Below, in pieces: positions 44,344-55,242 of a DNA stretch of 64,000 nucleotides. The DNA lies in assembly GCF_024139115.2 (NCBI RefSeq), contig NC_085141.1, positions 167,978,908-168,042,907 of the forward strand. Reading direction: 5' to 3'. A program made the translations under genes and the position numbers. Under the pieces are notes generated by a model. The model was given only the letters and a program-made list of their open reading frames with translations, ran no database searches and was not told the origin of the DNA. The DNA comes from Armigeres subalbatus. Lineage: Eukaryota; Arthropoda; Insecta; Diptera; Culicidae. Numbering within the stretch: position 1 is the stretch's first letter; each line of letters starts with the position of its first letter.

Positions 44344-46177
44344 TAGGGTGACCATATGATTTTTCTCTAATGGAGGACAATTCACCCAAATTGAGCGAAA
44401 AAGGAGGACATTTGGTTGAAAAAGGAGGACATTAAAAACATCGATCGATGTTAAGTTTTTTATATGATTAAGAATATTATATTTGTTAGATTTTTGCACT
44501 CTTAAGTCTATTGGAAGAAGTTTTTGTAAATCGATGCAAATACAACATCTTCTTCTATTTTAATAACACAACAGATTAGTTTATTAAGTCCATTAAGTCC
44601 ACGTTCCATTTTCGACTATCATTAGTGCTGTCCAATGAGAGCTTGAAGTAGCTCAAAGTTTCTTCCTGTCCTGCTCATGCCCATTTGTTGACAAACAAAA
44701 ACGAGCAGGACGGGAATAACTTCGAGCTACTTCGAGCTGTTCATTGGACAGCACTATTATAGTCTACATAAAGCTTTCTAATTATGAACTACCAGCAACA
44801 TCAACTAATTTTAAAGCCTTTTGCGAACAAATGTTGAATATTATTATGCTGGCATTTTCAGCGATATTCCACAGAACTCTAACAAGAATCATTGTTTACA
44901 ATTCTGAATAGTTTATTTCAAAAATAAACAACTGACTGAATATTAGGTTCTATAAGGACAAAATACAAGATACAAGTTGTCTAGCAATTTTCTTTTCTTG
45001 AATGCCATTTAGAATCACAATTTAAAGCATGTGAGTTAGAATGATACCGTTAACTGCTAGGTTGACTGTATAACCACAAAGCTCTCAATTGAACAAATTC
45101 TAAACTGTTTAGATTTAGACTAAAGAAACTCAATAATGTTCAGATTAGTTTTAGGTATTTCTGTCAAGGTAGGGCAAGGTTGCTGCTCTTTGCCTCATGC
45201 ATTCAAGAAGCATACCGTGCAATGCATTTAAAAGACAATTTGATGGGTGTACACTCGTAGAAAATTTTGAGAAGCATTTGCATTTTTTTTCTTAATCAAT
45301 TTCTCACAATTCCGATGCTTCTGATATTGTTTACTGCTGTATTACTGTTAATCACGCATTTTGTTTTCTATATTTACATTTTTATTGGAGTTTCTTCTAA
45401 CGGCGTTGCAGTCTTGGATAATCAAAACGAATGTTTTAGATTATTCCCGACGATACACCAACATCAGTCGAACCCTCGGCATCATTTTTACATTATTTTA
45501 TTCCAAAACTTAACGGAAAATATTTCATATTTAAAAATAGAAAATCAAATATGTGCAATGTTTTGCTACAAAATGGACTTCTGTTGTATTATTGTTTGTT
45601 AGTCTAGATCAGAGTGTAAAATAATCGAAAATTTCGAAGTCCATTTTTCTTCATTTGTCAGTTCACTTCCGACATATTCCTAGTCGGCTCTGGACGGTCA
45701 ATATTCAGTTGAATATTAGTCATTGAATAAATATTCACATGCACATTTTACAAATTGATAAATTATCTGAAATCTGAACACGTTTCAAATGAGTAAAGTG
45801 ATTTATCACACAGGAATGAATCTGATTTTCATCCGCGAGGCACTTTCAGCGGTAAACATCAACATAAACAATGATAATTATGTTTTTTCTGCACATAGTA
45901 AACACAGTCGAAAGAATGAGTTCGTGGAGTAGTCGTCTGACTATGTCATTCTATGTTTTGAATATTCATGCGATGTTTGTCAAAATTCGGACCGAAGTTG
46001 CTTCATGAAGATGAATATTTTAAGCTCTGGTCTAGATTTCTTTCAGCAAAAGTTATTCATTAAACTGTTTTTCCAAAATTTCCAAAAAGGAGGACATTTT
46101 AGCGCAAAAGGAGGACATCTGGTTTTTAATGAAAAAGGAGGACATGTCCTCCTTTAGGATACCATATGGTCACCCTA
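44344..46177. mobile_element. hAT-like non-autonomous element with GGAGGACA subterminal repeats
   Basis: TAGGGTGACCATATG at the left and CATATGGTCACCCTA at the right are exact inverted ends. The flanks CCCAATAT (44336-44343) and CCCAATAA (46178-46185) match at 7 of 8 positions, fitting an 8-bp hAT duplication. GGAGGACA or its near-complement recurs at 44371, 44403, 44425 and at 46085-46155, the pattern expected of transposase-binding sites. The 1.8-kb interior has no transposase. A 122-bp MITE is nested at 44634-44755. Confidence 0.8.
44634..44755. mobile_element. 122-bp MITE nested in the hAT-like element
   Basis: Arms of about 53 bp start AGTGCTGTCCAATGA and include GAAGTAGCTC and TCCTGCTC. 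ATT flanks both sides (44631-44633, 44756-44758), a 3-bp duplication. The loop is short. Confidence 0.8.
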
Positions 46178-46185
46178 CCCAATAA

Positions 46186-47137
46186 CCGCTTATATTTTTC
46201 AAATGGGACGTGTAATACAAGTTAAAATCACATAATTTCATAGATGAAAGTCTTATTTATGAAAAGAAAGTTTGAAATGGGCATCGGATGTTTATAAATC
46301 GCTGAGATTTTTAACTATAATATTCTTTGTTTTGGAAAGTGCAACATATTTTGTAACCCCAAATGTACACATTTTGGAAACCCCCCTTTTCTTCTTCTTC
46401 TTCTTCTTCTTATTGGCAAACCCCCCTTTTAGTCTGTTCAAAAATGAATATTTATTCAATTTACACAGGTCATTTGAGCTAAAGCAAAGTCTTATCTTTC
46501 GATTGACACGCATCAATGAGAAGATTGCAGCGATTCAAATTTGCAATTTCAACATGAACTGATTGTGTTCGTTCTGAGATATTCATTGATGTATGCTTTG
46601 AAGTGTAACGCATTGTAACGCTTGCCTTCTAGAAAAAAATGATTTCATTAACATTTCATCCAAATATCGTTATTTTCGCACAGGAAACTAGTCAAACACA
46701 TTCGCAGCAATCTTATTTGCATAAAGACCATGCGGGATTCAGCAGCGGCATTGAATTTAGTTCAGATATCAATAAAATGTCAACAGGAGGGTCCAAAATA
46801 TGTAGGGGTCCAAATCAAGTTGGTTACCCTAATTTTTCGGTAAATGAGACGTACCTTAATGTTTGTTTTCATACGGATTCTGACAAACTTATTCCTCGAA
46901 GGACCTTAGCCGGCCCTGTAAACATACTGTGAAACAATATTAAATTTCCGGTTCTGGCATCCCTAAATTGTCAAAATCGGATGATAATTGACAGAGTTAC
47001 AATATACCTATTTATTTAATGTCTCTCAAAATTTGCTTAACCCAGTTCAGTGGTCAATGGTCATCTACAGCATCTTACGAGCGCGAATGGCCGCTTATTT
47101 TAAGCTCTTTTAGTGGAATGCCTAGAAGTAATTCGAT
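46186..47137. other. No supportable gene; small (CTT)n at about 46391
   Basis: A (CTT)7-like run at about 46391-46411 sits between two copies of AACCCCCCTTTT. The open frames at 46272-46562 and 46639-46932 have no recognised motif. Confidence 0.45.
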
Positions 47138-47718
47138 TTAAAACGGAAAGCAGTACGAGGTTGGACTTTTCTCATACTGCCCGCATAATCATGGACCATA
47201 CGTAGACCGCATCTGTTATAATTGAAGAGAATAAGTGTTATTATACCGATGGTCTCACTAATAGTAGTTAACTATAAGTGGACAGTCTCATATGCTGTTT
47301 CAACAGTAGCTCAGATGGTAAACGGCCAAACGACCATATGAGTAATGGGCGGTTAAGTATAATTAACATTTAAATTCGGTCGTTTTTTCGAACAAAATTT
47401 TCGATGTACCATACATCAGTTGGTAGATGTACAATTGAAGAACTATATAATTACACATCGACAGCATGTTATGTATTAACAGTAAGTGTTGATGTAGGGT
47501 TGGTATGGTGAATCAAGCTTAAAATTGTATGCTAACAATGAAGTGAATAGTGACAATATATCTTATAACGCATATGTAATTTTGACTGCATGGTATGTCG
47601 TTTTTCATTATGCGGGTGTGTATCAAGTGTGATATCGCAAAATAAAATTTAAAATCAAAAAATTGCGTTTGTTATGCAGTGGAAGAAAAGTCCAGCCCCG
47701 TACTGCTGACCGTTTTTA
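47138..47718. mobile_element. MITE with about 35-bp terminal inverted repeats
   Basis: The left AAAACGGAAAGCAGTACGAG and right (reversed) AAAACGGTCAGCAGTACGGG ends match and continue through TTGGACTTTTCT/CTGGACTTTTCT. The flanks are A/T-rich, so no duplication can be called. No ORF. Confidence 0.65.
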
Positions 47719-48602
47719 ATTAAATTGCTCCTAAAATTTTTGAAAAGAGTTTTAAAAAACTTCCCGTATATTTCCTCGTGCATTTTTTTTCCAAATGTTA
47801 TCCTTAGACTTCTTCTTCGTCATGCAACCTTTATTCGCCAATAATGATAAATTCATGAGGATGATGATGATCGCTGCGATGACAAACGACACAAGACAAA
47901 CGTCAAATAGATTGCACCTCACCAGAACATGTTAAATTGTGGCGGCTATCGAAATTAATTTATTGGTTTTTTCGGTGATAATTTCTGTTGATTTTGATGA
48001 TAATTATATTGTGGCAGCTATTACCGCAAGTAAAATGTTGAATTAATGACGAAAACAGAACCATGTAACTTTAATTATTGAAATTTAAATTTTCACGATC
48101 GATTTGCGATACATAATTAAATACCCGCGCGAAATGAACGGTACAATATGAACGGAGCTTTAAACTTCAAGAACAGCACTAGCGCCACACCAACAAACGG
48201 TGGCTTCAAGGACTAGTGCTTGTTTCACGGGGTTGGTCCCATGCGCCGAGTTGTGCGCCATGCAAAAAGTAAATAAACCAATGTCAAATAGATGTGAGCT
48301 TTCGGTAAGCTTTTCCACATTCGCTTGTAAGGTATGTAGCATATTGTCGTCCCTTTACGAAAAGATATTTTTAAGTGAAATTCTTCGAGGTTTAGTAGTT
48401 TTTGCTTTTCTTTCGCCTGTGTTGCGTTCGGGATATTGTTTAAGTGGATATTAGTAGTGCAATTATGTTTAATTTGTGATGTAATATTCTACACTTAAAT
48501 TGAGTAAAGTACCATAATATGACACAATACCTTAGCGGCGCACAACTAAGCGAGGCAGAGGTGAATGAGCAAAATGCTATAATATCTCGAGAATCACAAT
48601 AT
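47719..48602. other. No recognisable gene
   Basis: AT-rich sequence. Open frames at 48160-48454 on both strands carry no recognisable motif. Confidence 0.4.
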
Positions 48603-48722
48603 TGATTGCAGTATTCAAATTAATTCATGAAAAAAAATGTTACTTACGTCCTTTTGAAAAGTTAAGCGAGAATTCATGAAAAAAATTTACTTAGGTCCTT
48701 TTGAAAAGTTATGCGGGAAATG
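48603..48722 (+). repeat. Repeat with a local tandem duplication (see 42466-42537)
   Basis: The block AATTCATGAAAAAAA...AGGTCCTTTTGAAAAGTTA occurs twice head to tail (48630-48672 and 48672-48716). An inverted single copy is at 42466-42537. Confidence 0.65.
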
Positions 48723-48854
48723 TAATAAAATGCGTAAAGCCAAAATAGAACTTTTTGGGAACTTGCAAGTGTTCTGATTGTTTAAGTTGACTTTTTGTAA
48801 ATTTATTGGTCAATATTTAAGAAGTGCAGTTAAAAAAAGTGCATACTTAGTTTA

Positions 48855-49849
48855 TTCAAATTTGATTCAGACTATCTTTTGAAAAGGGTCAAACTTGTTT
48901 TTACTGATTTTTTCAAATGGATATAATCGAAAAACGACCCTTCCTACAAAAAAGTGTTGTATGGGTGACTATCGCAAAATCAGTCAAACTTTTTAATAAA
49001 ACTTTTTGAAAAACTCAAAATTGAACCCTACACTAAAAAAATCGATTTAATAAATTAAAAGTCGATTTGCAAAAAAACGCCCTTTTCGATTTGGACGAAA
49101 TTTTGTCTCAAGATAGGTGATTATGTTCCCTACCAACCGTCCATACATCGCAAGCTGGGCACTTTGAAGGGAAAAAAATTTTTCTAACAAAAACTTTTTC
49201 TTGACAGAATTGATTTTTTCAGTGTCTTTAAGGGGTGGATTTAACATATGTATACATAATATACTCATATTAAGTATTCCTGTACAGTCAGGCAGAGTAC
49301 AATGTTTTGGTCGTAGCTGGTCGCAACTAAAGAAGCTAATAATGGAATATAATATTTTTGAAGATATAAACCCTTCTTAATATTACTCTTAATTTAAAAA
49401 CAAACTATATTTAGTGACTAAATTAGACAATGTATCATAAAAATAGATTTGCTTGGGGTTCTATAACGATGGCTTTCATTGGCTTAATTTCAGATGAAAA
49501 TACACTGAAAATAATTCCGACAAGAAAAAGTTTTTTTCCTTAAGAGTGCCCAGCTTGCGATGTATGGACGGTTGGTAGGGAACATAATCACCTATCTTGA
49601 GACAAAATTTCATTTAAATAAAAAAGGGCGTTTTTCGCAAATCGACTTTAAAATTTTTAAACTGACTTTTTCAGTGTAGGGCTCAATTAGGATTGTTTCC
49701 GATATTTTCACTAGAAAGTTTGACTGATTTTGCGATGGTCACCCATACAACACTTTTTGTGGGATGCGTCGTTTTTCTATTATATCCATTTGAAAATATT
49801 AGCAAAAAAATTTCAGCTCTTTTCAAAGGATAGTCTAGATTAAATTTGG
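48855..49849. mobile_element. Foldback element with about 350-bp arms
   Basis: 48855-49225 is the reverse complement of 49502-49849 over nearly its whole length. Landmarks are TTCAAATGGATATAAT, AGTGTTGTATGGGTGAC, ATAGGTGATTATGTTCCC and CCGTCCATACATCGCAAGCT. The 276-bp loop is AT-rich. There is no transposase. The long arms fit Foldback-type elements or an inverted duplication of one element. Confidence 0.85.
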
Positions 49850-49889
49850 AAAAACATTTTTGTTTTCATTTCGGATCATCTGGTGATTT

Positions 49890-49975
49890 TTCATTTCTCA
49901 TTTTTCATTTCTTACTTCTTACTTTTCACTCCTCACTTCGCACTTCTCACGTCTCACTTTTCACTTCTCACACTT
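49890..49975. repeat. CTCACTTCTCA pyrimidine minisatellite
   Basis: Degenerate TTTTCACTCCTCACTTCGCA-type units. This is the same family, in complement, as 32399-32690. Confidence 0.7.
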
Positions 49976-50169
49976 TCGCATGAAAAACACTAGATCTATT
50001 AACGCGCACTTCACTTCTATTAATTCTTTTTTCAATCATTTGTATTACAAAATCCAAAAAAATATTCAACATCCGAGAAAAGTGACGGGAGCAAAATAGA
50101 GGAAAAATAATCGCGTCAATTCGCGAGCGCGGCATACTTCGATCGATCAATAGCGACAATCTATCTCTA

Positions 50170-51235
50170 TTCGTTTAAAAGTCAATCATGATTTACTGCA
50201 GACTGGAAAAAGATGTTTTGCAATTCCAGTTCAGAATACCTGGTTCAGTTCATATTCAGGTGATGAATCGGCATACTTTTCCGTACCAACCAAAGGAGTG
50301 CTTAAATAATCAACATGGCAATTTACTGGCAAATTTAGAGGAAGCGATGACACAGTGAAGCTATGTTTCTGTCAGAACAACAATGTTAAGATCGCGATCG
50401 AGTAACGGCAGAAGCAGAGTATTCGTTTCTGTTCTCAGACCACGAACGTTTTGATACACTTTCAGTGGAAAAAAGCGGATCGATTCGGTTCCGATGAGGG
50501 CACTGCAACCGAGGTTGAAGTATCTGAGGCAACCACAAGGAATGAAAGGACTGGAATCGAATTTGTGCTGGCTGTTAAGGCTGGATCTGTGCTAATGTTG
50601 ATGCTAGATGTTGATGAGCTTCTAAACTGTTCGATGTACCGGGGTCGGTTCTCTGCCCGGCTTCTAAAAACACTAAAGCCGTCGATGTCGAACACTAGAG
50701 CTAGTTTCTACAAACTCCCGAAACTCGATTTCAGAAGGCCAAACTGATGGATCCTGCGCTTTTGATTTCCATTCTTGACTGACACCAACCTTAAAGGAGA
50801 CGAACGATAACGTCGATAGTGGCCGCCCTTTTGGTATAAGCGATTTGACTACAACATCATCCACCTGCAAACATTGCTTGGTCAGATCTACAATGTCATC
50901 TTCGGTTGCCTCTGGTGAAATTTTTGAAAAATATAACCAAAATTTGCTAGCCGCACTATCCGATGCTCTGCCCGATGTGCGACGGTCGATCAGAAGGTGG
51001 CATAGAAACTTCGTCTCGTTCGCAAAATCTCTTCAAAGTCGGTCTTTTGTTGAACTGGAAGCGATTAGAAGCTTGGGACATAATTGCCGGAGAAAGCATA
51101 TTGAACCCGCCTTGCATTTCAAGCCTCGGTTCAGAGATCAGGCTGCCTTTGATCTCCTTTTTCAGGTCGTCTATGCAATCTACTTGATCGAAATGTTGAA
51201 TGATATGTATGTTAAGAATATGCTTCTGAACTAAA
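50170..51235 (-). pseudogene. CR1/Jockey-group retrotransposon fragment: ORF1 and the start of the endonuclease
   Basis: On the minus strand the ORF1 C-terminal domain reads FWLYFSKISPEATEDDIVDL, LTKQCLQVDDVVVKSL, LSTLSFVSFKVGVSQEW and WPSEIEFREFVE (51000-50680), a conserved arrangement in CR1/Jockey-group ORF1 proteins. Upstream is a KKEIKGSLISEPRLEMQ-like segment. After a serine/threonine-rich stretch, the ORF2 endonuclease starts as VYQNVRGLRTETNTLLLPLL and continues DRDLNIVVLTET, then hits an immediate TAG (about 50365). Frame changes separate these parts. RT is absent. The ORF1/EN type is compatible with the RT found in the chimera at 24.7-25.9 kb, but the same family cannot be proven. 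Confidence 0.75.
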
Positions 51236-51289
51236 ATTTAGAGTCTACTCGTTCGAAGGGCCTCCATTTGAGAGACATGAAAGGTTTTT

Positions 51290-51751
51290 TTTTGAAAAGC
51301 TCAGTTGCTTCGTTGCAATAGGATTGGAAGCCTCCTACGCTTATCGAAAGCATCCTTCTGAGCAGCTCGGAGGATTCCTTTTAAAATCTCCCTTTTTGGA
51401 TGTTCGGAAGCCTCCGTACTAGAGGTCAGGAAGCCTCCTTTCAAAAGACTCGTAAGCCTTCTTTTAAGTGGTTCGGAAACCTCCTTTCAAGAGGCTGAGA
51501 AGCCTACCTTCAAGAGACCTAAAAACCTCCTTCCAAGCGCCTTTCAAGCGCCTTCTTTCAAGAGGGCCGGAAGTCTTCTTGCAGGAGGCACAGAAGCCTT
51601 CTTTTAAAAAGCGCAGAAGCCTTAATTAAATAGGCGCAGAAGCCTTCATTCAAGAGGCCCGGGAATCTACTTTCAAGGGACTCGGAATTTGAATTTGTAT
51701 AGGCTCGGAAGCCATTGATCAAGATGCACAGATGCATCTTTTCAAAATGCT
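51290..51751. repeat. Minisatellite of about 25 bp (AAGCCTCCTTTCAAGAGGCT), left part
   Basis: About 18 degenerate units of AGAAGCCTCCTTTCAAGAGG type, with unit length 24-26 bp. The unit itself is a near-palindrome (GCCTCCTT...AAGAGGC). The array resumes at 52466 after the insertion at 51752-52465. Confidence 0.85.
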
Positions 51752-52465
51752 TACACCCAACCAGAGATTGCAACATTTTATTGCGATCTCGCATTAGTTT
51801 CGCCTACAGTTTGCCATAATTTGCGACATATGCACAGACTGTATTAAGCAAACGGCAGGCCTTTGCATTAGGTCTCCGGTCATGAGAAAATAAGAACTGG
51901 TTATGTGTTAGTTATCTACATTGAATCTAATTTTACACTCCCCCATCGGGGATGAAATGCTGTATACTTGACAACATCCGCAACCATACAAAAAGATTCG
52001 GTCGCAAAAGGGAATTGAACCCGAGACCCTGAACACTTACACTTAGCACATCTAAACTGACGCGCTAACCATCTGGACTATTTACCAGTTGAGGAACGAT
52101 GCGACCAAAGGCAATCATAATTCACGTTTCATGCTATGCGGATGTGACAAGTGGAAGGGTAACAGGAATAGCAATGAGTGATACGAGTGGAATAAGCACC
52201 ATGCATATTTGTGTCCTTTTCCATTATCAAGCTAAATGGAATCGGGAAGATTGTGTGGGTTAAAGTTATATTGCTGTACGCGATTCATATACTTGTTCTA
52301 GGAGGAGCCAACGAGGTTCGTTTGGATGTATTGATCGAAACCAAATAAACCGACTTAATGCAATGAGCTGTATTAACAAGTATGACATTCTCTGATAGGT
52401 TGAATGCGTGATTTGATACAAAATGGTTAATACAAAGAATGTCACACAGAATTGTTTTGGGTGTA
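51752..52465. mobile_element. Element inserted in the minisatellite, carrying a SINE-like tRNA region
   Basis: TACACCCAA at the left and TTGGGTGTA at the right are inverted ends, with TA as the outermost dinucleotide. The left subterminal sequence is AGAGATTGCAACATTTTATT. The minisatellite continues on both sides, so this is an insertion. The interior includes the tRNA-like promoter at 52005-52084 (minus). No ORF. Confidence 0.65.
52005..52084 (-). mobile_element. tRNA-derived SINE head
   Basis: On the minus strand CCAGATGGTTAGCGCG (A box region, 52061-52077) and GGGTTCAATTCCC (B box, 52010-52022) are well formed. The spacing between them is longer than in a typical tRNA and the arms do not close into a convincing cloverleaf, so this is a SINE promoter rather than a tRNA gene. 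Confidence 0.6.
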
Positions 52466-52545
52466 GAAGCCTCTTTTTAAGTGGCTCGAAAGGCTCCTCT
52501 CAAGAGACTCAGAAGCTTCTCTCCAAGAGCTCGGAGTAATGAGAA
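52466..52545. repeat. Minisatellite of about 25 bp, right part
   Basis: GAAGCCTCTTTTTAAGTGGC, CTCCTCTCAAGAGACTC and GAAGCTTCTCTCCAAGAG units continue the array that ends at 51751. Confidence 0.8.
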
Positions 52546-52744
52546 ATTCAGTCAACTTTATGGAGAGACATATAACCCGTTACACTTATTTTCTCTTACA
52601 GTAAAAAAAATGGGTGCACCTCAATTAACGCAAAAGTACGAAGGGGTACCTCTCAAGAAAAAGGTTGGAAACCGCTACCCTAGTTGATCACTATTGAAAA
52701 TAATATTGGTCATTGCGTTAAAAATTTATGAAGAAAAATGATGT
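52546..52744. other. No recognisable gene
   Basis: Short spacer between the minisatellite and a MITE. Confidence 0.4.
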
Positions 52745-52752
52745 GTTGAACC

Positions 52753-52950
52753 AAAAGATATTTTAGTTACTAGATAAAGATTGTCGCTGTCGTCGCTGTC
52801 CGGAACATCTTTTGCTGGCGAGGATAGGGGAGCTAAATGTCAAAAAAGGAAAATCCATACGATTTGACAGGTATGTACCACACATGTTTCGGACAGCAGA
52901 ACAAAGGGAACCGAAGCGACAATCTTTATCTAGTAACTAAAACATCTTTT
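52753..52950. mobile_element. 198-bp MITE with exact 8-bp duplication
   Basis: Terminal inverted repeats of about 36 bp start AAAAGAT-TTTTAGTTACTAG and continue with ATAAAGATTGTCGCT. Exact direct repeats GTTGAACC (52745-52752 and 52951-52958) flank the element. An 8-bp duplication suggests hAT, although the AAAAGAT start is not canonical. Confidence 0.85.
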
Positions 52951-52958
52951 GTTGAACC

Positions 52959-54109
52959 GTATAAGGTAGGTTGGTTGATTCACTATACATCGTTTGTAAG
53001 AAGTGTAAGGTAGGCAATTATTTATGATATGTGTAACACTTAAGCGAAGCCAAATATGTAATTGAGTCGAGAAAGGCATCGTCACCGCTAGGTGGATTAA
53101 TCTCAGTTTTGCCGTTATAATTAAAAGATCACTTTACGCTTAATTTTTCATGTTTCAAATATTTATTATGTCGATGAATACGAAAGCTACATAGAAGCTG
53201 ATAAAACGCAGAGATTCTTGATTACTGTGGTTGAACGATGCGGGACGCAGAGTGGGACGGAAATGAAAATCATAATCAGTTAATATTAAAAAATATATAT
53301 TAATATTAAAATAATATTTAAACTTGATTCATCGCAACTCAGAGCACCCCCACTCCCTAAGCAATTTTTTGTCTACGCCATCGTCATAAGTATTCATCCT
53401 GCGCGACCTCTGATCGAAGATGGTTATCCTGTCTATTTACTCAAAATGTGAAAAATGGCATCCGATATGTGGTGTCTGTTGGGAAGCGATTTGTTTTTAA
53501 TTTTTGTCATTTCAATTTCAAATCCTACTTTCCATTTCAATGGTCGAAAAATCACTCCTTAAACATAAGAATATGATAAGACGGTTGAATTTTAAATTTA
53601 TTACATTTAAACCGATTTTATTCTGTTATTGGGTGAATGGACTTCAGTGCTAGATGGATTTCGGTTTATCACGCTATCATTTATCTTGTACAATGTACTT
53701 CGTGGATCCCTCTCATAAGGTGCTTTCGGAACAGAAAATAATCTACCCATCATTTGTTTACGTTTTAGGTTTATTTCCTTTTATATACTGTCCATAATTT
53801 TGTACATTCATTTATCATATATTGTTTTATGGTATTTTCTCATAGTTCATTATATTTCCTCGGGTTTGGGTTTTCTTCGTAATAATCTTAATATGAAAAT
53901 ATCACTCAATCACCAATACTCTTTACCATAACGATTCAACGTGTTTTTAAAAATTAGATCAGTATTCGTTCTTTCAGAATTAACCTACCCACCGTTCACT
54001 TTAGCTGCTTTCCTTTGGAAAATGAATTTGATTTTTTTTTTCTTTAACTCATTCATTGATTCTAGTCATAGATACCTAAAGCTTATGAATAACAGATCAC
54101 TTTAGCCTA
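52959..54109. other. No gene; one dispersed-repeat end at 53065-53105
   Basis: GAGAAAGGCATCGTCACCGC followed by TAGGTGGATTAATCTC (53068-53105) is an end of the family seen at 40960 and 33577. The rest is AT-rich sequence downstream of the dpr gene. Confidence 0.5.
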
Positions 54110-54629
54110 TATTTCATTTATTTGTTTTATTTATAGGTTTTATATTTTTTTGTTAATGCTGAATTTACAATAACCATACATGATTGATTAACCTACAGAT
54201 TAAAATTTTCTCATCTAACTGCGAATCTTTGATTCCACAAGTGATTTAACGCAAACTCGAACTCGTGTCCGTTATGATTAAGTAGCACCACCCGGAATAT
54301 TCGAGAAATCGTCTCTAGCGTCCGCCGCGGAAGGACGGACTCGACCAACAACCCTAGGCTCGATATCCTCCGACAGTGGCTGTGCTGCCATCGTTGTGAC
54401 AGGGAAGAAGTGATTTGCTGCATTAGTCGGAGAAAAAGAAGCGTCAACTGTCGTGAAGACACCGCCAGCCTTGACCCTAGGGCCAGTGGCGGTCGTATGC
54501 TGCTACCGATGATGCACCTTAGGCGATGATTTAATTTCGTAATTTGATTGATCAGCGTTCTACAGATTGTGTGCGTTAGCAACAGAAACAGTCTAGTGAC
54601 TAGGGATGCGTAGGCGTCTAGTAAACTGG
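54110..54629 (-). other. Probable 3' UTR of the dpr-family gene
   Basis: Sequence downstream of the dpr stop codon on the minus strand. Two AATAAA signals on the minus strand (54126-54131 and 54117-54122) could end the transcript. The open frame read through here on the minus strand is in another frame from the gene and is not coding. The true end of the UTR is not determinable from sequence alone. Confidence 0.45.
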
Positions 54630-55075
54630 CTACGTCGGGGCAAGCATTCCGGGCCCTATGGCCAGCCTGTAGCACAACAGCGACGATACAAAAACAGACA
54701 GAAACACCAAGAGCTGATGATGCTGGGGCGTGCGATGATGCGGTTGGCCCGCGCGCTGCATTGCTGCTGGGAACTCCCCTAGAAACAGAATGGGAAACAC
54801 CTGTCAAATTTTTCTCTCAGGCTGTTCTTAAACTCATTGACGGGGTTGAAAGGGGGCCATCAACGGGGCCAATCAAAAGCTCTTTGAAAGGGTTAATTTT
54901 GCTTACCATTCAGCACATGTACGGTGACACTTTTGCTTTTGGCGTTGGACGGATTGCAGGTGTACTGTCCGGAGTCAGAGGGCCGGGCGCTCTGAATCAG
55001 CAGGAACGACGTGGTTGTGTCGCCTTTTTCCGTGATTACGGATACGCCTCCACGGGGAGAATCGTAGCTGATAAT
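54630..55075 (-). CDS. dpr-family Ig-superfamily gene, last two coding exons
   Basis: Dpr proteins are neuronal cell-surface Ig proteins that bind DIP partners during synapse matching. The first exon here, 55075-54907, follows a TTTACTTGCAG acceptor and encodes the second half of the second Ig domain: ISYDSPRGGVSVITEKGD, TTTSFLLIQ, the DSGQYTCNPSNA cysteine motif and VTVHVLN. It ends in phase 1 before GTAAGC. After a 128-bp intron (54906-54779, acceptor TTCTGTTTCTAG) the last exon, 54778-54630, reads GEFPAAMQRAGQPHHRTPQ, a hydrophobic stretch LLVFLSVFVSSLLCYRLAI, and stops at TAG 54632-54630. The LNGE.PAAMQ join and the hydrophobic tail are dpr hallmarks; the tail could be a GPI signal or membrane anchor. 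Both exons are open and use sound splice sites. The paralogue cannot be named. Upstream exons are outside the window. Confidence 0.88.
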
Positions 55076-55242
55076 CTGCAAGTAAAGGAGACATACAATA
55101 GATTAATTACATATGACTATTAGGAGTTTTTGCAGAGATCTAAATGGATTGCTTCGAAAGGTTCGAATCAAACTGAAGTGAATTGTCGATGCCGAAATGT
55201 ACAACAGATCCCCACAAAATGCGCCTTCGCAGATTAATTATA

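Noticed and set aside
52005..52084. Possible tRNA gene
   Set aside because: A and B boxes are present, but the spacing and stems do not form a tRNA cloverleaf; it is a SINE promoter.
54211..54807. 198-codon minus-strand frame over the dpr last exon
   Set aside because: It is in a different frame from the spliced dpr product, crosses the intron acceptor, and has no homology. The short spliced frame is the real one.
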